This document shows, in pieces, positions 8,601 through 17,603 of a stretch of 24,255 bases of DNA (position 1 is its first letter; each line of letters opens with the position of its first letter). Both the position numbers and the translations under genes were made by a program. Source of the DNA: an uncultured Streptococcus sp. (GTDB lineage Bacteria; Bacillota; Bacilli; Lactobacillales; Streptococcaceae); NCBI GenBank assembly GCA_934216185.1, contig CAKQBM010000006.1, forward strand, positions 1 to 24,255, read 5' to 3'. A model generated the notes under the pieces. It ran no database searches. It was not told the origin of the DNA and saw only the letters and a program-made list of their open reading frames with translations.

Positions 8601-9968
8601 TTATTCTTTTTCTTGATATTTAGGTAAGAAGGTTTCCATCAAGAAGGAAGTATCATAATCTCCAGCAATGACATTGCGATCTGAAATGAGGTCAAGCTGG
8701 AAATCAGCATTGGTCTGTACCCCCTCTATCTCTAGTTCATAGAGGGCACGTTGCATTTTCATCAAGGCATCAAAACGATTTTCACCGTGAACGATGATTT
8801 TAGCAATCATACTATCATAATAAGGCGGAATAGTATAGCCTGGATAAACTGCTGAATCTACGCGCAAGCCAACTCCACCACTTGGAAGATAGAGATTGGT
8901 AATCTTACCTGGACTTGGAGCAAAGTTAAAGGCTGGATTTTCTGCATTGATACGACACTCGATGGCATGACCTCGTAGGACAATATCTTCTTGCTTAACA
9001 GACAGAGGCTGACCTGCCGCAATACGAATCTGTTCCTTAACGATATCCACACCTGAAACAAATTCTGTTACTGGATGTTCTACTTGTACACGAGTATTCA
9101 TCTCCATAAAATAGAATTTACCGCTAGCTTCATCAAGAAGAAACTCAATGGTCCCTGCATTCTCATAGCCAACAGACTCTGCCGCTCGAACAGCCGCAGC
9201 ACCGATTTCATGACGCAGTGTTTTTCCGATTGCAATCGAAGGACTTTCTTCTAAAACCTTTTGATTATTCCGTTGAAGAGAACAATCCCGTTCACCCAAG
9301 TGAATCACATGTCCATGTTCATCTCCTAGGATTTGAACCTCGATGTGACGAGCTGGATAGATAACCCGTTCTATATACATGGCACCATTGCCATAATTGG
9401 CCTTGGCTTCACTAGAGGCAGTTTCAAAGGCTGAAACGAGGTCTTCTGGTTTTTCAACCTTACGAATCCCTTTACCACCTCCACCTGCTGAAGCCTTGAG
9501 CATAACAGGATAGCCAATTTTTTCAGCAACAATCAAAGCTTCTTCAGAGTTATGCACTTCTCCATCCGAACCTGGAATGACAGGCACGCCTGCTTTGATC
9601 ATCTGAGCGCGCGCATTGATCTTATCCCCCATCATATCCATAACATGGCCAGATGGGCCGATAAACTTGATTCCCACCTCTTCACACATGGTAGCAAATT
9701 TAGAATTTTCACTGAGAAATCCAAAACCTGGGTGAATGGCTTCTGCCTCAGTCAAGACTGCAGCTGATAGAACCGCATTAATATTGAGATAAGACTCTGT
9801 TGCCTTACCAGGTCCAATACAAACTGCTTCATCTGCTAAAAGCGTATGAAGGGCTTCCTTATCAGCAGTTGAATAAACCGCCACCGTTGCGATCCCCAAT
9901 TCACGCGCTGTACGGATAATACGAACCGCAATTTCACCACGATTGGCAATTAAAATTTTTCGAAACAT
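8601..9968 (-). CDS. accC: Biotin carboxylase subunit of acetyl-CoA carboxylase
   Basis: Carboxylates the biotin on AccB using ATP and bicarbonate. The 455-residue ATP-grasp enzyme is complete: the N-terminal FRKILIANRGEIAVRI, the glycine-rich ATP loop KASAGGGGKGIRKV (about 159-172), ERDCSLQRRNQK-type text (here ERDCSLQRNNQK), EMNTRVQVEHPVTE and the C-terminal biotin carboxylase domain. A strong Shine-Dalgarno AAGGAGG lies seven bases before the ATG and overlaps the fabZ stop codon. The arginine usual in QRRxQK is Asn in this copy. I think this Asn is common in streptococci but cannot check. Confidence 0.97.
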   Translation of the reverse strand: MFRKILIANRGEIAVRIIRTARELGIATVAVYSTADKEALHTLLADEAVCIGPGKATESYLNINAVLSAAVLTEAEAIHPGFGFLSENSKFATMCEEVGIKFIGPSGHVMDMMGDKINARAQMIKAGVPVIPGSDGEVHNSEEALIVAEKIGYPVMLKASAGGGGKGIRKVEKPEDLVSAFETASSEAKANYGNGAMYIERVIYPARHIEVQILGDEHGHVIHLGERDCSLQRNNQKVLEESPSIAIGKTLRHEIGAAAVRAAESVGYENAGTIEFLLDEASGKFYFMEMNTRVQVEHPVTEFVSGVDIVKEQIRIAAGQPLSVKQEDIVLRGHAIECRINAENPAFNFAPSPGKITNLYLPSGGVGLRVDSAVYPGYTIPPYYDSMIAKIIVHGENRFDALMKMQRALYELEIEGVQTNADFQLDLISDRNVIAGDYDTSFLMETFLPKYQEKE

Positions 9969-9979
9969 GGAGAGCCTCC

Positions 9980-10402
9980 TTAGTTCCCTATTGCAAAGGT
10001 AAGAGTACCACTAGCTGCAAGCTTGCCATCCACTTCAGCCTTTGCTTCAACCACAGCGATTGTCCCACGACGTTTTACAAAAGTCGCTGTCATAACCAAT
10101 TGGTCGCCAGGTACAACTTGCTTCTTAAATTTAACCTTGTCCATACCAGCGTAAAAGACCAGTTTTCCTTTATTTTCAGGCTTTGACAACTCCAACACAC
10201 CAGCTGTTTGCGCCAAGGCTTCCATGATCAGAACACCTGGCATGACAGGGTATTGAGGAAAATGACCGTTGAAAAAGGGCTCATTGATGGTCACATTTTT
10301 GATGGCAACAATGGTATCCTCGCTCACTTCCAACACACGGTCCACTAGGAGCATGGGATAACGATGGGGAAGAGCTTCTTTGATTCCTTGAATATCGATC
10401 AT
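9980..10402 (-). CDS. fabZ: (3R)-hydroxyacyl-ACP dehydratase FabZ
   Basis: Removes water from 3-hydroxyacyl-ACP to give trans-2-enoyl-ACP. This 140-residue hot-dog-fold protein carries the signature [20 protein letters not shown] with catalytic His47 and Glu61. The start overlaps the accB stop by four bases (ATGA). In streptococci that use FabM, FabZ is the dehydratase and the separate isomerase FabM makes the branch to unsaturated acids, so no FabA is expected; none is present. Confidence 0.97.
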   Translation of the reverse strand: MIDIQGIKEALPHRYPMLLVDRVLEVSEDTIVAIKNVTINEPFFNGHFPQYPVMPGVLIMEALAQTAGVLELSKPENKGKLVFYAGMDKVKFKKQVVPGDQLVMTATFVKRRGTIAVVEAKAEVDGKLAASGTLTFAIGN

Positions 10403-10884
10403 TTGATTCGTACCAATCCTTTACCAAACTCAACCATTTCTTCGTTAGAAACGAGAATTTCCGTTACCACACCATCCTTAGGAGCTGGGATTTCATTCAT
10501 GACTTTCATGGCTTCGATAATTACCAATGTTTGACCTTTTTTAACACTATCACCAACTGTTACAAAGGCAGGTTTATCTGGACCAGCAGCCAAGTAAGCC
10601 ACTCCAACAAGTGGGCTCTCTACAAGATCTCCCTCAGCAGCCACGCTTGCTTCTGCTGATGACGAAGTTTCTTCCACTACAGTTTCTGCTGGAGCAGATG
10701 TAGGAGCTACTAGACTCGGTGTTGCTAGAACGGGTGCTGGAGCGACTTGAGGTGCAACTTCAGATACCAGTCTAGCTTCATTCTTGCTAAACTGTAACTC
10801 ATCCGTCCCATTCTTATAAGAAAACTCTCTCAAACTTGATTGGTCAAATTGAGCCATCAAGTCTTTAATATCGTTTAAATTCAT
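10399..10884 (-). CDS. accB: Biotin carboxyl carrier protein of acetyl-CoA carboxylase
   Basis: Carries the biotin that shuttles CO2 between AccC and AccAD. The 161 residues show a short N-terminal helix region, an Ala/Pro/Val-rich flexible linker (about 44-85), and a C-terminal biotinyl domain with [15 protein letters not shown], in which Lys127 is the biotin-acceptor. It starts two bases after the fabF stop and overlaps fabZ by four bases. Confidence 0.97.
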   Translation of the reverse strand: MNLNDIKDLMAQFDQSSLREFSYKNGTDELQFSKNEARLVSEVAPQVAPAPVLATPSLVAPTSAPAETVVEETSSSAEASVAAEGDLVESPLVGVAYLAAGPDKPAFVTVGDSVKKGQTLVIIEAMKVMNEIPAPKDGVVTEILVSNEEMVEFGKGLVRIK

Positions 10885-10886
10885 AC

Positions 10887-12122
10887 TTATTTATTCTCCC
10901 AACGTTTGAAAGCAAGAACTGCATTGTGGCCACCAAAACCAAAAGTATTTGAAATAGCGTAAGGAATTTCTTGCTCCAAGCCTTGTCCATAAACGACATT
11001 GGCTTCGATATAATCTGATACTTCACTTGTCCCAGCTGTCATTGGAACAAAGTTATGACGCATAGCTTCGATGGTGACAATAGCTTCTACTGCACCTGCA
11101 GCCCCCAGCAAATGTCCTGTGAAAGACTTGGTTGATGATACAGGCACTTTCTTACCAAGAACAGCCACGATCGCACCACTTTCTCCTTTTTCATTAGCAG
11201 GAGTTGACGTTCCGTGAGCATTGACATAGGCTACTTGCTCTGGAGAAATCTCAGCCTCTTCCAAGGCCAGTTTGATGGCCTTGATAGCTCCCTGACCTTC
11301 TGGATGCGGAGAAGTCATGTGGTAGGCATCACAAGTATTTCCGTAACCAACCACTTCAGCAAGGATAGTTGCCCCACGTTTTTCGGCGTGTTCAAGACTT
11401 TCAAGAACCAACATCCCTGAACCTTCACCCATGACAAAACCATTACGGTCCTTATCAAATGGGATGGAAGCACGACTTGGATCCTCTGTAGTTGAGAGAG
11501 CCGTTAGGGCTTGGAAACCAGCAATAGCAAAAGGTGTAATAGAAGCTTCTGAACCACCTACCAACATAACGTCTTGGAAACCAAATTTAATTGAGCGGAA
11601 GGCATCCCCAATCGCGTCATTTGATGAAGCGCAGGCAGTATTGATGGATTTACAAACACCATTTGCTCCAAAGCGCATGGCAACATTTCCTGAAGCCATA
11701 TTTGGCAAGGCTTTTGGAAGGGTCAATGGTTTCACACGTTTTGGTCCTTTGTCATTTAGGCGAAGCACTTGATCTTCAATTTCTTTGATTCCACCAATAC
11801 CAGAAGCAACGATAACACCAAAACGATCCTTGTCAAGAGCCTCTACATCTAAATTGGCATGATTAACAGCTTCTTGAGCCGCATACAAGGCATACAAAGA
11901 ATAGTTATCGAAACGATTGGTATCTTTCTTTACAAAGTATTTGTCAAAAGGAAAATCTTGGATTTCTGCTGCATTATGCACATCAAAGTCACTATGATCA
12001 AATTTTGTAATTTGACCAATTCCGATTTTTCCAGTTGTCAAACTATTCCAAAATTCTTCTGGTGTATTTCCGATTGGAGATGTTACTCCATAACCTGTTA
12101 CTACTACGCGATTTAGTTTCAT
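10887..12122 (-). CDS. fabF: 3-oxoacyl-ACP synthase II (FabF)
   Basis: Condenses malonyl-ACP with acyl-ACP in the elongation cycle. The thiolase-fold active site is complete: Cys164 (NTACASSND), His303 (NAHGTST) and His337 (GHLLGAAG). I start it at the ATG at 12122 (411 residues). An in-frame GTG nine bases upstream is part of the Shine-Dalgarno AGAGGTG, which serves the ATG at a normal distance, so the longer 414-residue version is unlikely. It lies 21 bases after fabG and two bases before accB. Confidence 0.96.
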   Translation of the reverse strand: MKLNRVVVTGYGVTSPIGNTPEEFWNSLTTGKIGIGQITKFDHSDFDVHNAAEIQDFPFDKYFVKKDTNRFDNYSLYALYAAQEAVNHANLDVEALDKDRFGVIVASGIGGIKEIEDQVLRLNDKGPKRVKPLTLPKALPNMASGNVAMRFGANGVCKSINTACASSNDAIGDAFRSIKFGFQDVMLVGGSEASITPFAIAGFQALTALSTTEDPSRASIPFDKDRNGFVMGEGSGMLVLESLEHAEKRGATILAEVVGYGNTCDAYHMTSPHPEGQGAIKAIKLALEEAEISPEQVAYVNAHGTSTPANEKGESGAIVAVLGKKVPVSSTKSFTGHLLGAAGAVEAIVTIEAMRHNFVPMTAGTSEVSDYIEANVVYGQGLEQEIPYAISNTFGFGGHNAVLAFKRWENK

Positions 12123-12143
12123 CTTTTTCACCTCTAGCTTCTG

Positions 12144-12875
12144 CTACATACTTAAGCCACCATCAATGGCAACTACTTGACCAGTTAGATAATCTTGGCC
12201 TGCTAAAAATACTGTCAAATCTGCAACCTGCTCTGCCTGCCCAAATTCTTTCATGGGAATTTGTGCCAACATAGCATCTTTTACCTTGTCTGATAGAACA
12301 GCTGTCATATCGGACTCAATCATTCCAGGTGCAATAGCATTAACCCTGATATTGCGATTGGCCACTTCACGCGCCACAGACTTAGTAAAACCAATCAAAC
12401 CAGCCTTAGAAGCTGCATAGTTAGCTTGACCGATATTTCCCATCAAACCAACTACACTAGACATATTAATGATAGCACCTTCTCTGGCTTTCATCATCGG
12501 TTTCAAGACTGATTGTGTCATGTTAAAGGCACCAGTCAGATTCACTTTAAGCACTTTTTCAAAATCCGCTTCTGTCATCTTGAGCATCAGGGTATCTTGG
12601 GTAATTCCTGCATTATTGACCAAAACATCTACTGAACCCAGCTCTGCAATAGCTTGCTCAACCATACGCTTAGCGTCTGCAAAATCCGACACATCCCCTG
12701 AAATGGGAATCACCTTGACACCATAGTTTGAAAACTCTGCTAGTAAGTCCTCTGAGATTGCCCCACGACTGTTTAAGACAATATTGGCTCCTGCTTGAGC
12801 AAACTTGTGGGCGATGGCAAGACCAATTCCTCGACTCGAACCTGTAATAAAGATATTTTTATTTTTTAGTTGCAT
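12144..12875 (-). CDS. fabG: 3-oxoacyl-ACP reductase FabG
   Basis: NADPH-dependent reduction of 3-oxoacyl-ACP. A typical 243-residue short-chain dehydrogenase: cofactor motif TGSSRGIG (11-18), NNAG (87-90), and the catalytic residues Asn112, Ser140, Tyr153 and Lys157 (YAASK). The C-terminus DGGLSM is usual. AGGAG lies before the ATG. It is 40 bases downstream of fabD and 21 bases upstream of fabF. Confidence 0.97.
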   Translation of the reverse strand: MQLKNKNIFITGSSRGIGLAIAHKFAQAGANIVLNSRGAISEDLLAEFSNYGVKVIPISGDVSDFADAKRMVEQAIAELGSVDVLVNNAGITQDTLMLKMTEADFEKVLKVNLTGAFNMTQSVLKPMMKAREGAIINMSSVVGLMGNIGQANYAASKAGLIGFTKSVAREVANRNIRVNAIAPGMIESDMTAVLSDKVKDAMLAQIPMKEFGQAEQVADLTVFLAGQDYLTGQVVAIDGGLSM

Positions 12876-12915
12876 TCTTTTCTCCTGTTTTCTCTTATAT
12901 TTATGGGAGAAGGGA

Positions 12916-13839
12916 TTACTTGTTTTCTAGCAAGGCTTCCAAACTCGCCTGATCTTCAACATTGGCTAGTTTAGCTGTCTTATCAATCTTTTTAACAAAA
13001 CCTGACAAGACTTTCCCCGGGCCAATCTCGATAAAGTTGGTTACGCCTGCTTCTTGCATAACCGCAATGCTTTCATAGAAACGAACTGGTTCCTTAACCT
13101 GACGCGTCAAGAGTTGAGCAATGTCTTCTTTTTGCATAACAGCTGCTTCTGTATTGCCGACTAAGGGACAAGTGAAATCTGAAAAACTTACCTGAGCTAG
13201 AGTTTCAGCTAGTTTCTGGCTAGCAGGCTCAAGGAGAGCGGTATGAAAAGGTCCTGAAACCTTGAGTGGAATCAAGCGTTTGGCACCTGCTTCTTGCAAG
13301 AGTTCAACAGCTCGATCGACTGCAGTCACTTCTCCACCAATCACGATTTGTGCAGGTGTATTATAGTTTGCTGGGGTAACCACTCCAAGTTCAGAAGCTT
13401 TTCGACAGGCTTCTTCAATGACCTCTACTGGCGTATTGAGAACTGCTACCATCTTACCAGATCCAGCAGGAGCCGCTTCTTCCATATAGGCGCCACGCTT
13501 AGCTACCAAGGCTACCGCATCTTCAAAATCCAAGGCACCGCTGGCCACCAAGGCAGAGTATTCTCCAAGAGACAAACCAGCAACCATATCAGGCTGATAG
13601 CCCTTTTCTTGCAATAAACGGTAGATCGCAACTGAAGTCGCTAGAATAGCTGGTTGCGTATAGCGAGTCTGATTAAGTTTTTCTTCTTCCCTATCAATGA
13701 GATGACGCAAATCATAACCGAGTACCTGACTCGCTTGATCAATCGTTTCTTTGACAATAGGGTAGTAATCATAGAGATCACGGCCCATACCTAGATACTG
13801 GGCACCTTGGCCAGCAAATAAAAAGGCTGTTTTAGTCAT
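12916..13839 (-). CDS. fabD: Malonyl-CoA:ACP transacylase FabD
   Basis: Transfers malonyl from CoA to ACP. The 307-residue protein has GQGAQYLGMG near the N-terminus, the nucleophile Ser90 in GLSLGEYSA, Arg115, and the catalytic His199 in GPFHTALL. The ATG lies inside the end of fabK with an 8-base overlap (ATGACTAA), and AGGAG lies upstream within fabK. Confidence 0.97.
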   Translation of the reverse strand: MTKTAFLFAGQGAQYLGMGRDLYDYYPIVKETIDQASQVLGYDLRHLIDREEEKLNQTRYTQPAILATSVAIYRLLQEKGYQPDMVAGLSLGEYSALVASGALDFEDAVALVAKRGAYMEEAAPAGSGKMVAVLNTPVEVIEEACRKASELGVVTPANYNTPAQIVIGGEVTAVDRAVELLQEAGAKRLIPLKVSGPFHTALLEPASQKLAETLAQVSFSDFTCPLVGNTEAAVMQKEDIAQLLTRQVKEPVRFYESIAVMQEAGVTNFIEIGPGKVLSGFVKKIDKTAKLANVEDQASLEALLENK

Positions 13840-14806
13840 TTCTTACAACTCCTGCCCAACGAGAGGCTTCTTCTTGAATTTTCTTAGCTGCTCCGTAATA
13901 CAAATCTTTTAGGATTTCTTCAACGGTTTCTTCTTTGGAAACAAGGCCTGCAATTTGACCTGCCATAACAGATCCACCATCCACATCTCCGTGAACAACT
14001 GCTTTGGCTAGAGCACCTGCTCCCATTTGTTCAAAAATTTCCAAATCTGGATTTTCTTGTTTAAAGGCATCTTTTTCAGCTTGTTCAAAATCACGAGTCA
14101 ATTTGTTTTTAATAGCTCGAACTGCATGCCCAAAGTGTTGAGCTGAAATCGTAGTATCAATATCTCTAGCTTTTAAAATTTTCGCCTTATAATTTGGATG
14201 GGCATTAGACTCTTTTGCAACGACAAAACGAGTTCCAACCTGAACCGCCTCTGCCCCTAGCATAAATCCAGCCGCAGCACCTTCACCATCCGCAATTCCT
14301 CCTGCAGCAATAACAGGAATAGATACAGCTGCCGCCACTTGACGCACCAAGGTCATGGTTGTTAATTTACCGATATGTCCCCCAGCTTCCATTCCTTCTG
14401 CGATAACAGCGTCCGCACCAATTTTTTCCATGCGTTTAGCTAGGGCAACACTTGGTACAACAGGAATAACTGTAATACCAGCTTCGTGAAAGCGTTCCAT
14501 GTATTTACCAGGATTTCCTGCCCCTGTTGTCACTACCTTAACCCCTTCTTCGATGACGAGATCTACAATATCTTCCACAAAGGGAGACAAGAGCATGATG
14601 TTGACACCAAAGGGTTTATCCGTCAATGATTTGATCTTATCAATATTTGCCTTGACAACTTCTTTCGGGGCATTTCCCCCACCGATAATCCCTAGTCCCC
14701 CAGCCTTAGAAACAGCTCCTGCCAAATCACCATCAGCGACCCAGGCCATTCCTCCTTGAAAAATAGGATAATCAATATTCAATAATTCTGTAATACGTGT
14801 TTTCAT
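13832..14806 (-). CDS. fabK: FMN-dependent enoyl-ACP reductase II (FabK)
   Basis: Final reduction step of the elongation cycle; FabK replaces FabI in streptococci, a known basis of natural triclosan tolerance. The 324-residue TIM-barrel flavoprotein (NPD/2-nitropropane dioxygenase family) shows PIFQGGMAWVADGDLAGAVS, GVNIMLL, and AEGMEAGGHIG with the conserved His144, then the phosphate-binding VIAAGGIADGEG. GGAGG lies just before the ATG. It follows a 116-bp gap after acpP that holds a FabT-like operator, so it may have its own promoter. No FabI-type gene is present in the window. Confidence 0.97.
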   Translation of the reverse strand: MKTRITELLNIDYPIFQGGMAWVADGDLAGAVSKAGGLGIIGGGNAPKEVVKANIDKIKSLTDKPFGVNIMLLSPFVEDIVDLVIEEGVKVVTTGAGNPGKYMERFHEAGITVIPVVPSVALAKRMEKIGADAVIAEGMEAGGHIGKLTTMTLVRQVAAAVSIPVIAAGGIADGEGAAAGFMLGAEAVQVGTRFVVAKESNAHPNYKAKILKARDIDTTISAQHFGHAVRAIKNKLTRDFEQAEKDAFKQENPDLEIFEQMGAGALAKAVVHGDVDGGSVMAGQIAGLVSKEETVEEILKDLYYGAAKKIQEEASRWAGVVRND

Positions 14807-14833
14807 AGTGCCTCCATCGTTTCTTGCTTACGT

Positions 14834-14872
14834 AATAGTTCGATACCGTCATAATTTGAAAATCAAACTATT
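14834..14872 (-). promoter_or_regulatory. FabT-like operator with nested outer inverted repeat upstream of fabK
   Basis: On the plus strand 14853-14869 reads AATTTGA-AAA-TCAAACT, a near-perfect palindrome matching the kind of FabT site reported upstream of pneumococcal fabK. The half AGTTTGAT (minus) is also one arm of an 11-bp outer inverted repeat (14862-14872 against 14834-14844, one G-U), so three half-sites are nested. A weak promoter (TTCAAA, 17 bp, TATTAC) would overlap it on the minus strand. Binding by FabT is an inference. Confidence 0.7.
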
Positions 14873-14885
14873 GCCTAAACAAGAG

Positions 14886-14905
14886 GGAGCGGGTTTCCCT
14901 ACTCC
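14886..14905 (-). terminator. Possible partial terminator or attenuator between acpP and fabK
   Basis: GGAG-C-GGG (14886-14893) can pair with CCC-TA-CTCC (14897-14905) around TTT, a 7-bp stem with a small internal loop, shortly after the acpP stop. The following minus-strand sequence (CTCTTGTTT) is only moderately U-rich, so it would be at most a weak terminator that reduces readthrough from acpP into fabK. Confidence 0.4.
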
Positions 14906-14922
14906 TTCTATTTATATTCTGT

Positions 14923-15147
14923 TTATTTTGTTTGCTCTTCAACATAGGCAACCAAGTCACCAACTGTTTTCAAATCATCTTCTGCTTCGATTTGGATATC
15001 AAAAGCATCTTCGATTTCTGAGATTACTTGGAACAAGTCCAATGAATCTGCATCCAAGTCATCAAAAGTTGATTCAAGTGTTACTTCTGATGCGTCTTTT
15101 CCAAGTTCTTCAACGATAATTTCTTGTACTTTTTCAAATACTGCCAT
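14923..15147 (-). CDS. acpP: Acyl carrier protein
   Basis: Carries the growing acyl chain on a phosphopantetheine arm through FAS II. The 74-residue acidic, four-helix protein has the attachment motif DADSLDLFQ with Ser35. AAAGGAG lies seven bases before the ATG. It sits between fabH (59-bp gap) and fabK (116-bp gap); the gaps on both sides, unlike the tightly packed genes downstream, suggest separate transcript control. Several mitis-group genomes have a second ACP gene elsewhere; only this one is here. Confidence 0.97.
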   Translation of the reverse strand: MAVFEKVQEIIVEELGKDASEVTLESTFDDLDADSLDLFQVISEIEDAFDIQIEAEDDLKTVGDLVAYVEEQTK

Positions 15148-15176
15148 GATAGGACTCCTTTAAAATAAATAGTTTT

Positions 15177-15185
15177 TTTATAACA
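15177..15185 (-). promoter_or_regulatory. Possible extended -10 promoter for acpP
   Basis: On the minus strand TGTTATAAA (TG-N-TATAAA) lies in the fabH-acpP gap, about 30 bases before the acpP start. No good -35 is visible. This is a weak prediction. Confidence 0.3.
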
Positions 15186-15206
15186 ATGTGTTCACCACAT
15201 GATTAC

Positions 15207-16181
15207 CTAAATTGTAAGAATGAGCGTGCCCCAGGTCAATCCTCCACCGAAGCCTGATAGCAGAACAGTCTGGCTACCATCTAAAGGGATGAGACCTTGT
15301 TCTACACACTCTGAAAGTAAAATCGGGATACTTGCTGCACTGGTATTACCATATTCCATCATATTGGCTGGAAGTTTATCTCGGTTAACCCCTATTTTTC
15401 TAGCCATCTTATCCAAAATACGGATATTAGCTTGATGAAGTAACAGATAATCCAAGTCTGTCGCCTCTATAGGAGATTCGTCAATAGTCTGCTTGATAGA
15501 CTTGGCTACATCCCGAATGGCAAAATCAAAGACTGCGCGCCCATCCATCTTCAAAAATGAATCTGCATTTTCTTGATCTGAAAATGGAGAATGCAGGCCT
15601 GAATGCCCATAAGTTAGACACTCGCTTCGTGAACCATCGCTATTGAGACTCTCCGCTAAGAAATGCTCTTGCTCGCTAGCTTCTAGCAAGACGCCACCAG
15701 CACCATCTCCAAACAACACAGCTGTTGATCTATCTGACCAATCGACTGCTTTAGAGAGAGTTTCACTGCCAATCACCAAGCCTTTTTGAAAGCGACCAGA
15801 AGCGATAAACTTTTCAGCAGTTGAAAGAGCAAATACAAATCCACTGCAAGCAGCTGTTAGATCAAAAGCAAAGGCCTTATTAGCACCAATATTAGCTTGA
15901 ATACGAGCAGCTGTAGAGGGCATCATCGAATCAGGAGTGATGGTAGCTAGGATGATAAAATCCAACTCCTCTCCTGTGATTTCAGCTTTTGCCATCAGTT
16001 TCTTAGCAACCTCTGTAGCTAAATCACTAGTAGATTCTGTTCTTGAAATATGTCTTTGACGTATTCCCGTCCGACTTGAAATCCACTCATCATTGGTATC
16101 CATAATCTGAGCCAAATCATGATTTGTAACCACTTGCTCTGGCACATAATGAGCAACCTGGCTTATTTTTGCAAAAGCCAT
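15207..16181 (-). CDS. fabH: 3-oxoacyl-ACP synthase III (FabH)
   Basis: Starts fatty acid synthesis by condensing acyl-CoA with malonyl-ACP. The 324-residue thiolase-fold protein has the catalytic triad Cys112 (TAACSGF), His249 (LLHQANIR) and Asn279 (YGNTSAAS). The C-terminus [13 protein letters not shown] is conserved. Its ATG shares one base with the fabT stop (TAATG), and GGAGGATT lies upstream inside fabT, so it is probably coupled to fabT. Confidence 0.97.
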   Translation of the reverse strand: MAFAKISQVAHYVPEQVVTNHDLAQIMDTNDEWISSRTGIRQRHISRTESTSDLATEVAKKLMAKAEITGEELDFIILATITPDSMMPSTAARIQANIGANKAFAFDLTAACSGFVFALSTAEKFIASGRFQKGLVIGSETLSKAVDWSDRSTAVLFGDGAGGVLLEASEQEHFLAESLNSDGSRSECLTYGHSGLHSPFSDQENADSFLKMDGRAVFDFAIRDVAKSIKQTIDESPIEATDLDYLLLHQANIRILDKMARKIGVNRDKLPANMMEYGNTSAASIPILLSECVEQGLIPLDGSQTVLLSGFGGGLTWGTLILTI

Positions 16182-16615
16182 TATCTCAAATCCTCCAAAA
16201 ATTGATAAAGATTAGTCAAACCTTTGCTCATAACCTCCATTTCTTGCTTACTCATACCATCAATGATTTTTTCAACCATGGCCTTGTGGAAGCGTTTATG
16301 TAGCCTATGAACCAAGCGACCTTTCTTTGTCAAATGCAGATGCACTACACGTCGATCATGTTCTGAACGAATGCGTTCAATGTAACCCTTGCGTTCGAGA
16401 TTATTCAGACTCGTCGTAACCGTCCCAAGAGTCACCATCAACTCTTTTGACACTTGACTTGGTGTCACGTCTGGGAATTTCCCAATCACATCAATCGTAT
16501 GCATTTCTTTGATGGAGATATCCTTGAAACGACTACCTCTCAAGCTAACTTCCTCAATGACAAGGACATTGTTAAATATAGATGTTAAATATTCATTAAT
16601 TCGTTGGTAGTCCAA
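16181..16615 (-). CDS. fabT: MarR-family fatty acid synthesis repressor FabT
   Basis: A 144-residue winged-helix MarR regulator. In pneumococci FabT represses the fab cluster and its own gene, with long-chain acyl-ACP as corepressor. The DNA-binding domain is clear: [20 protein letters not shown] (recognition region, about 52-71) and the wing with [20 protein letters not shown] (89-108). The start is TTG at 16615, preceded by GGAGGGAAGG. I find no better ATG, and this start and length agree with the pneumococcal protein as I recall it. It overlaps fabH by one base. Confidence 0.95.
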   Translation of the reverse strand: MDYQRINEYLTSIFNNVLVIEEVSLRGSRFKDISIKEMHTIDVIGKFPDVTPSQVSKELMVTLGTVTTSLNNLERKGYIERIRSEHDRRVVHLHLTKKGRLVHRLHKRFHKAMVEKIIDGMSKQEMEVMSKGLTNLYQFLEDLR

Positions 16616-16658
16616 TCTTTCCTTCCCTCCTTTTCAAAAAAACTTTTAGAATCAAAAC

Positions 16659-16700
16659 ATTTGACAAAAGAATTATATCAAACTTCAAAGAATGGCGCAA
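16659..16700 (-). promoter_or_regulatory. fabT promoter with overlapping FabT half-sites
   Basis: On the minus strand TTGCGC (16700-16695), a 17-bp spacer and TATAAT (16677-16672) form a good promoter. The half-site AGTTTGA (16684-16678) abuts the -10, and TCAAAT (16664-16659) lies downstream in inverted orientation. The 13-bp spacing differs from the 3-bp spacing of the fabK site. Autoregulation is inferred. Confidence 0.65.
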
Positions 16701-16708
16701 GTATTTTT

Positions 16709-17494
16709 TTATTTTCCCGTAAATTTAGGTCTTCTTCTCTCCGAATGAGCCCGAACTCCCTCTTTGAAATCCTCTGTTTTGGCCAGTGATTCCTGTAGAT
16801 GCAGTTCTAAAACAGCATAATTTTGCCAGTCTTTAAATTGGCTCTCCCAAACCAACTTCTTAATGGCTGCATAGGAATTAACTGACCCACGTCTTAATTT
16901 TTTAAGAAGCTGTTCTCTGGTTTTTTCTAACTTATCAGCTTCAGAAACGCGGTAAACTAGCCCCCATTCTAGGGCTTTTTCTGCCGTTAAAGCCTCTCCT
17001 GTCATGGCTAATTGAGCAGCACGCGTCACACCGATACTGCGGCTCAAGAGATGAATCCCACCTGCATCTGGAGCCAAACCAACTCCAACAAAGGCTTGGA
17101 TAAATTTAGCCTTATCCGTAGCAATGCAGAAATCTGCCGCAACAGCCATATTTGCTGCGGCACCTGCAACAGCCCCGTCAACTTCCATCAAGACAGGTTT
17201 AGCAATTTGCTTGATTTTATAAGAAATAGTATTGACCAATTCTGCGATTTTCGTCAATGATGGAATATCATCCTCATCGACTGCTCGCTTCATCTCTACT
17301 AGATCTCCCCCAACAGAGAAGACTTTGCCATTCGCATTGATCAAGATAAAATGCACAGCTGGATCCTCTTCTGCCAAAGTCAAGGCTTCTAAAATCTCCT
17401 CACACATGGGAATATGAAAACCATTTGCGACATCAGGACGGTTTAAAGTAATAATTGCCAAATCCTCTTCAAGATGATAAATAATGTGTTCCAT
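16709..17494 (-). CDS. fabM: Trans-2-decenoyl-ACP isomerase (FabM), enoyl-CoA hydratase family
   Basis: In streptococci FabM turns trans-2-decenoyl-ACP into cis-3-decenoyl-ACP, the entry to unsaturated fatty acids. The 261-residue crotonase-fold protein shows the oxyanion-hole strings [11 protein letters not shown] (59-69) and [20 protein letters not shown] (105-124), then [10 protein letters not shown] (137-146). Assignment to FabM rather than another crotonase rests on its place upstream of fabT in the streptococcal fab cluster. AAAAGGAG lies before the ATG. A 93-bp gap with a promoter separates it from fabT, so it can be expressed apart from the FabT-controlled genes. Confidence 0.93.
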   Translation of the reverse strand: MEHIIYHLEEDLAIITLNRPDVANGFHIPMCEEILEALTLAEEDPAVHFILINANGKVFSVGGDLVEMKRAVDEDDIPSLTKIAELVNTISYKIKQIAKPVLMEVDGAVAGAAANMAVAADFCIATDKAKFIQAFVGVGLAPDAGGIHLLSRSIGVTRAAQLAMTGEALTAEKALEWGLVYRVSEADKLEKTREQLLKKLRRGSVNSYAAIKKLVWESQFKDWQNYAVLELHLQESLAKTEDFKEGVRAHSERRRPKFTGK

Positions 17495-17543
17495 CAGGAC
17501 TCCTTTTTGTTTTTATAAGCAAGTTAAATTATTTTATTTTCAA

Positions 17544-17572
17544 AGTATATCTTTTTTACTCTAAAAAAGCAA
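17544..17572 (-). promoter_or_regulatory. Probable fabM promoter
   Basis: On the minus strand TTGCTT (17572-17567), 17 bp, TATACT (17549-17544), about 50 bases upstream of the fabM ATG. No full FabT-like palindrome overlaps it, in line with reports that fabM is less FabT-controlled than the rest. Confidence 0.5.
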
Positions 17573-17603
17573 GAATAAGAATGTAATAAGTGTCTCAGCC
17601 GAT

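Noticed and set aside
11431..11772. A 113-codon frame opposite fabF
   Set aside because: Shadow of fabF on the other strand; no ribosome site and no recognisable protein.
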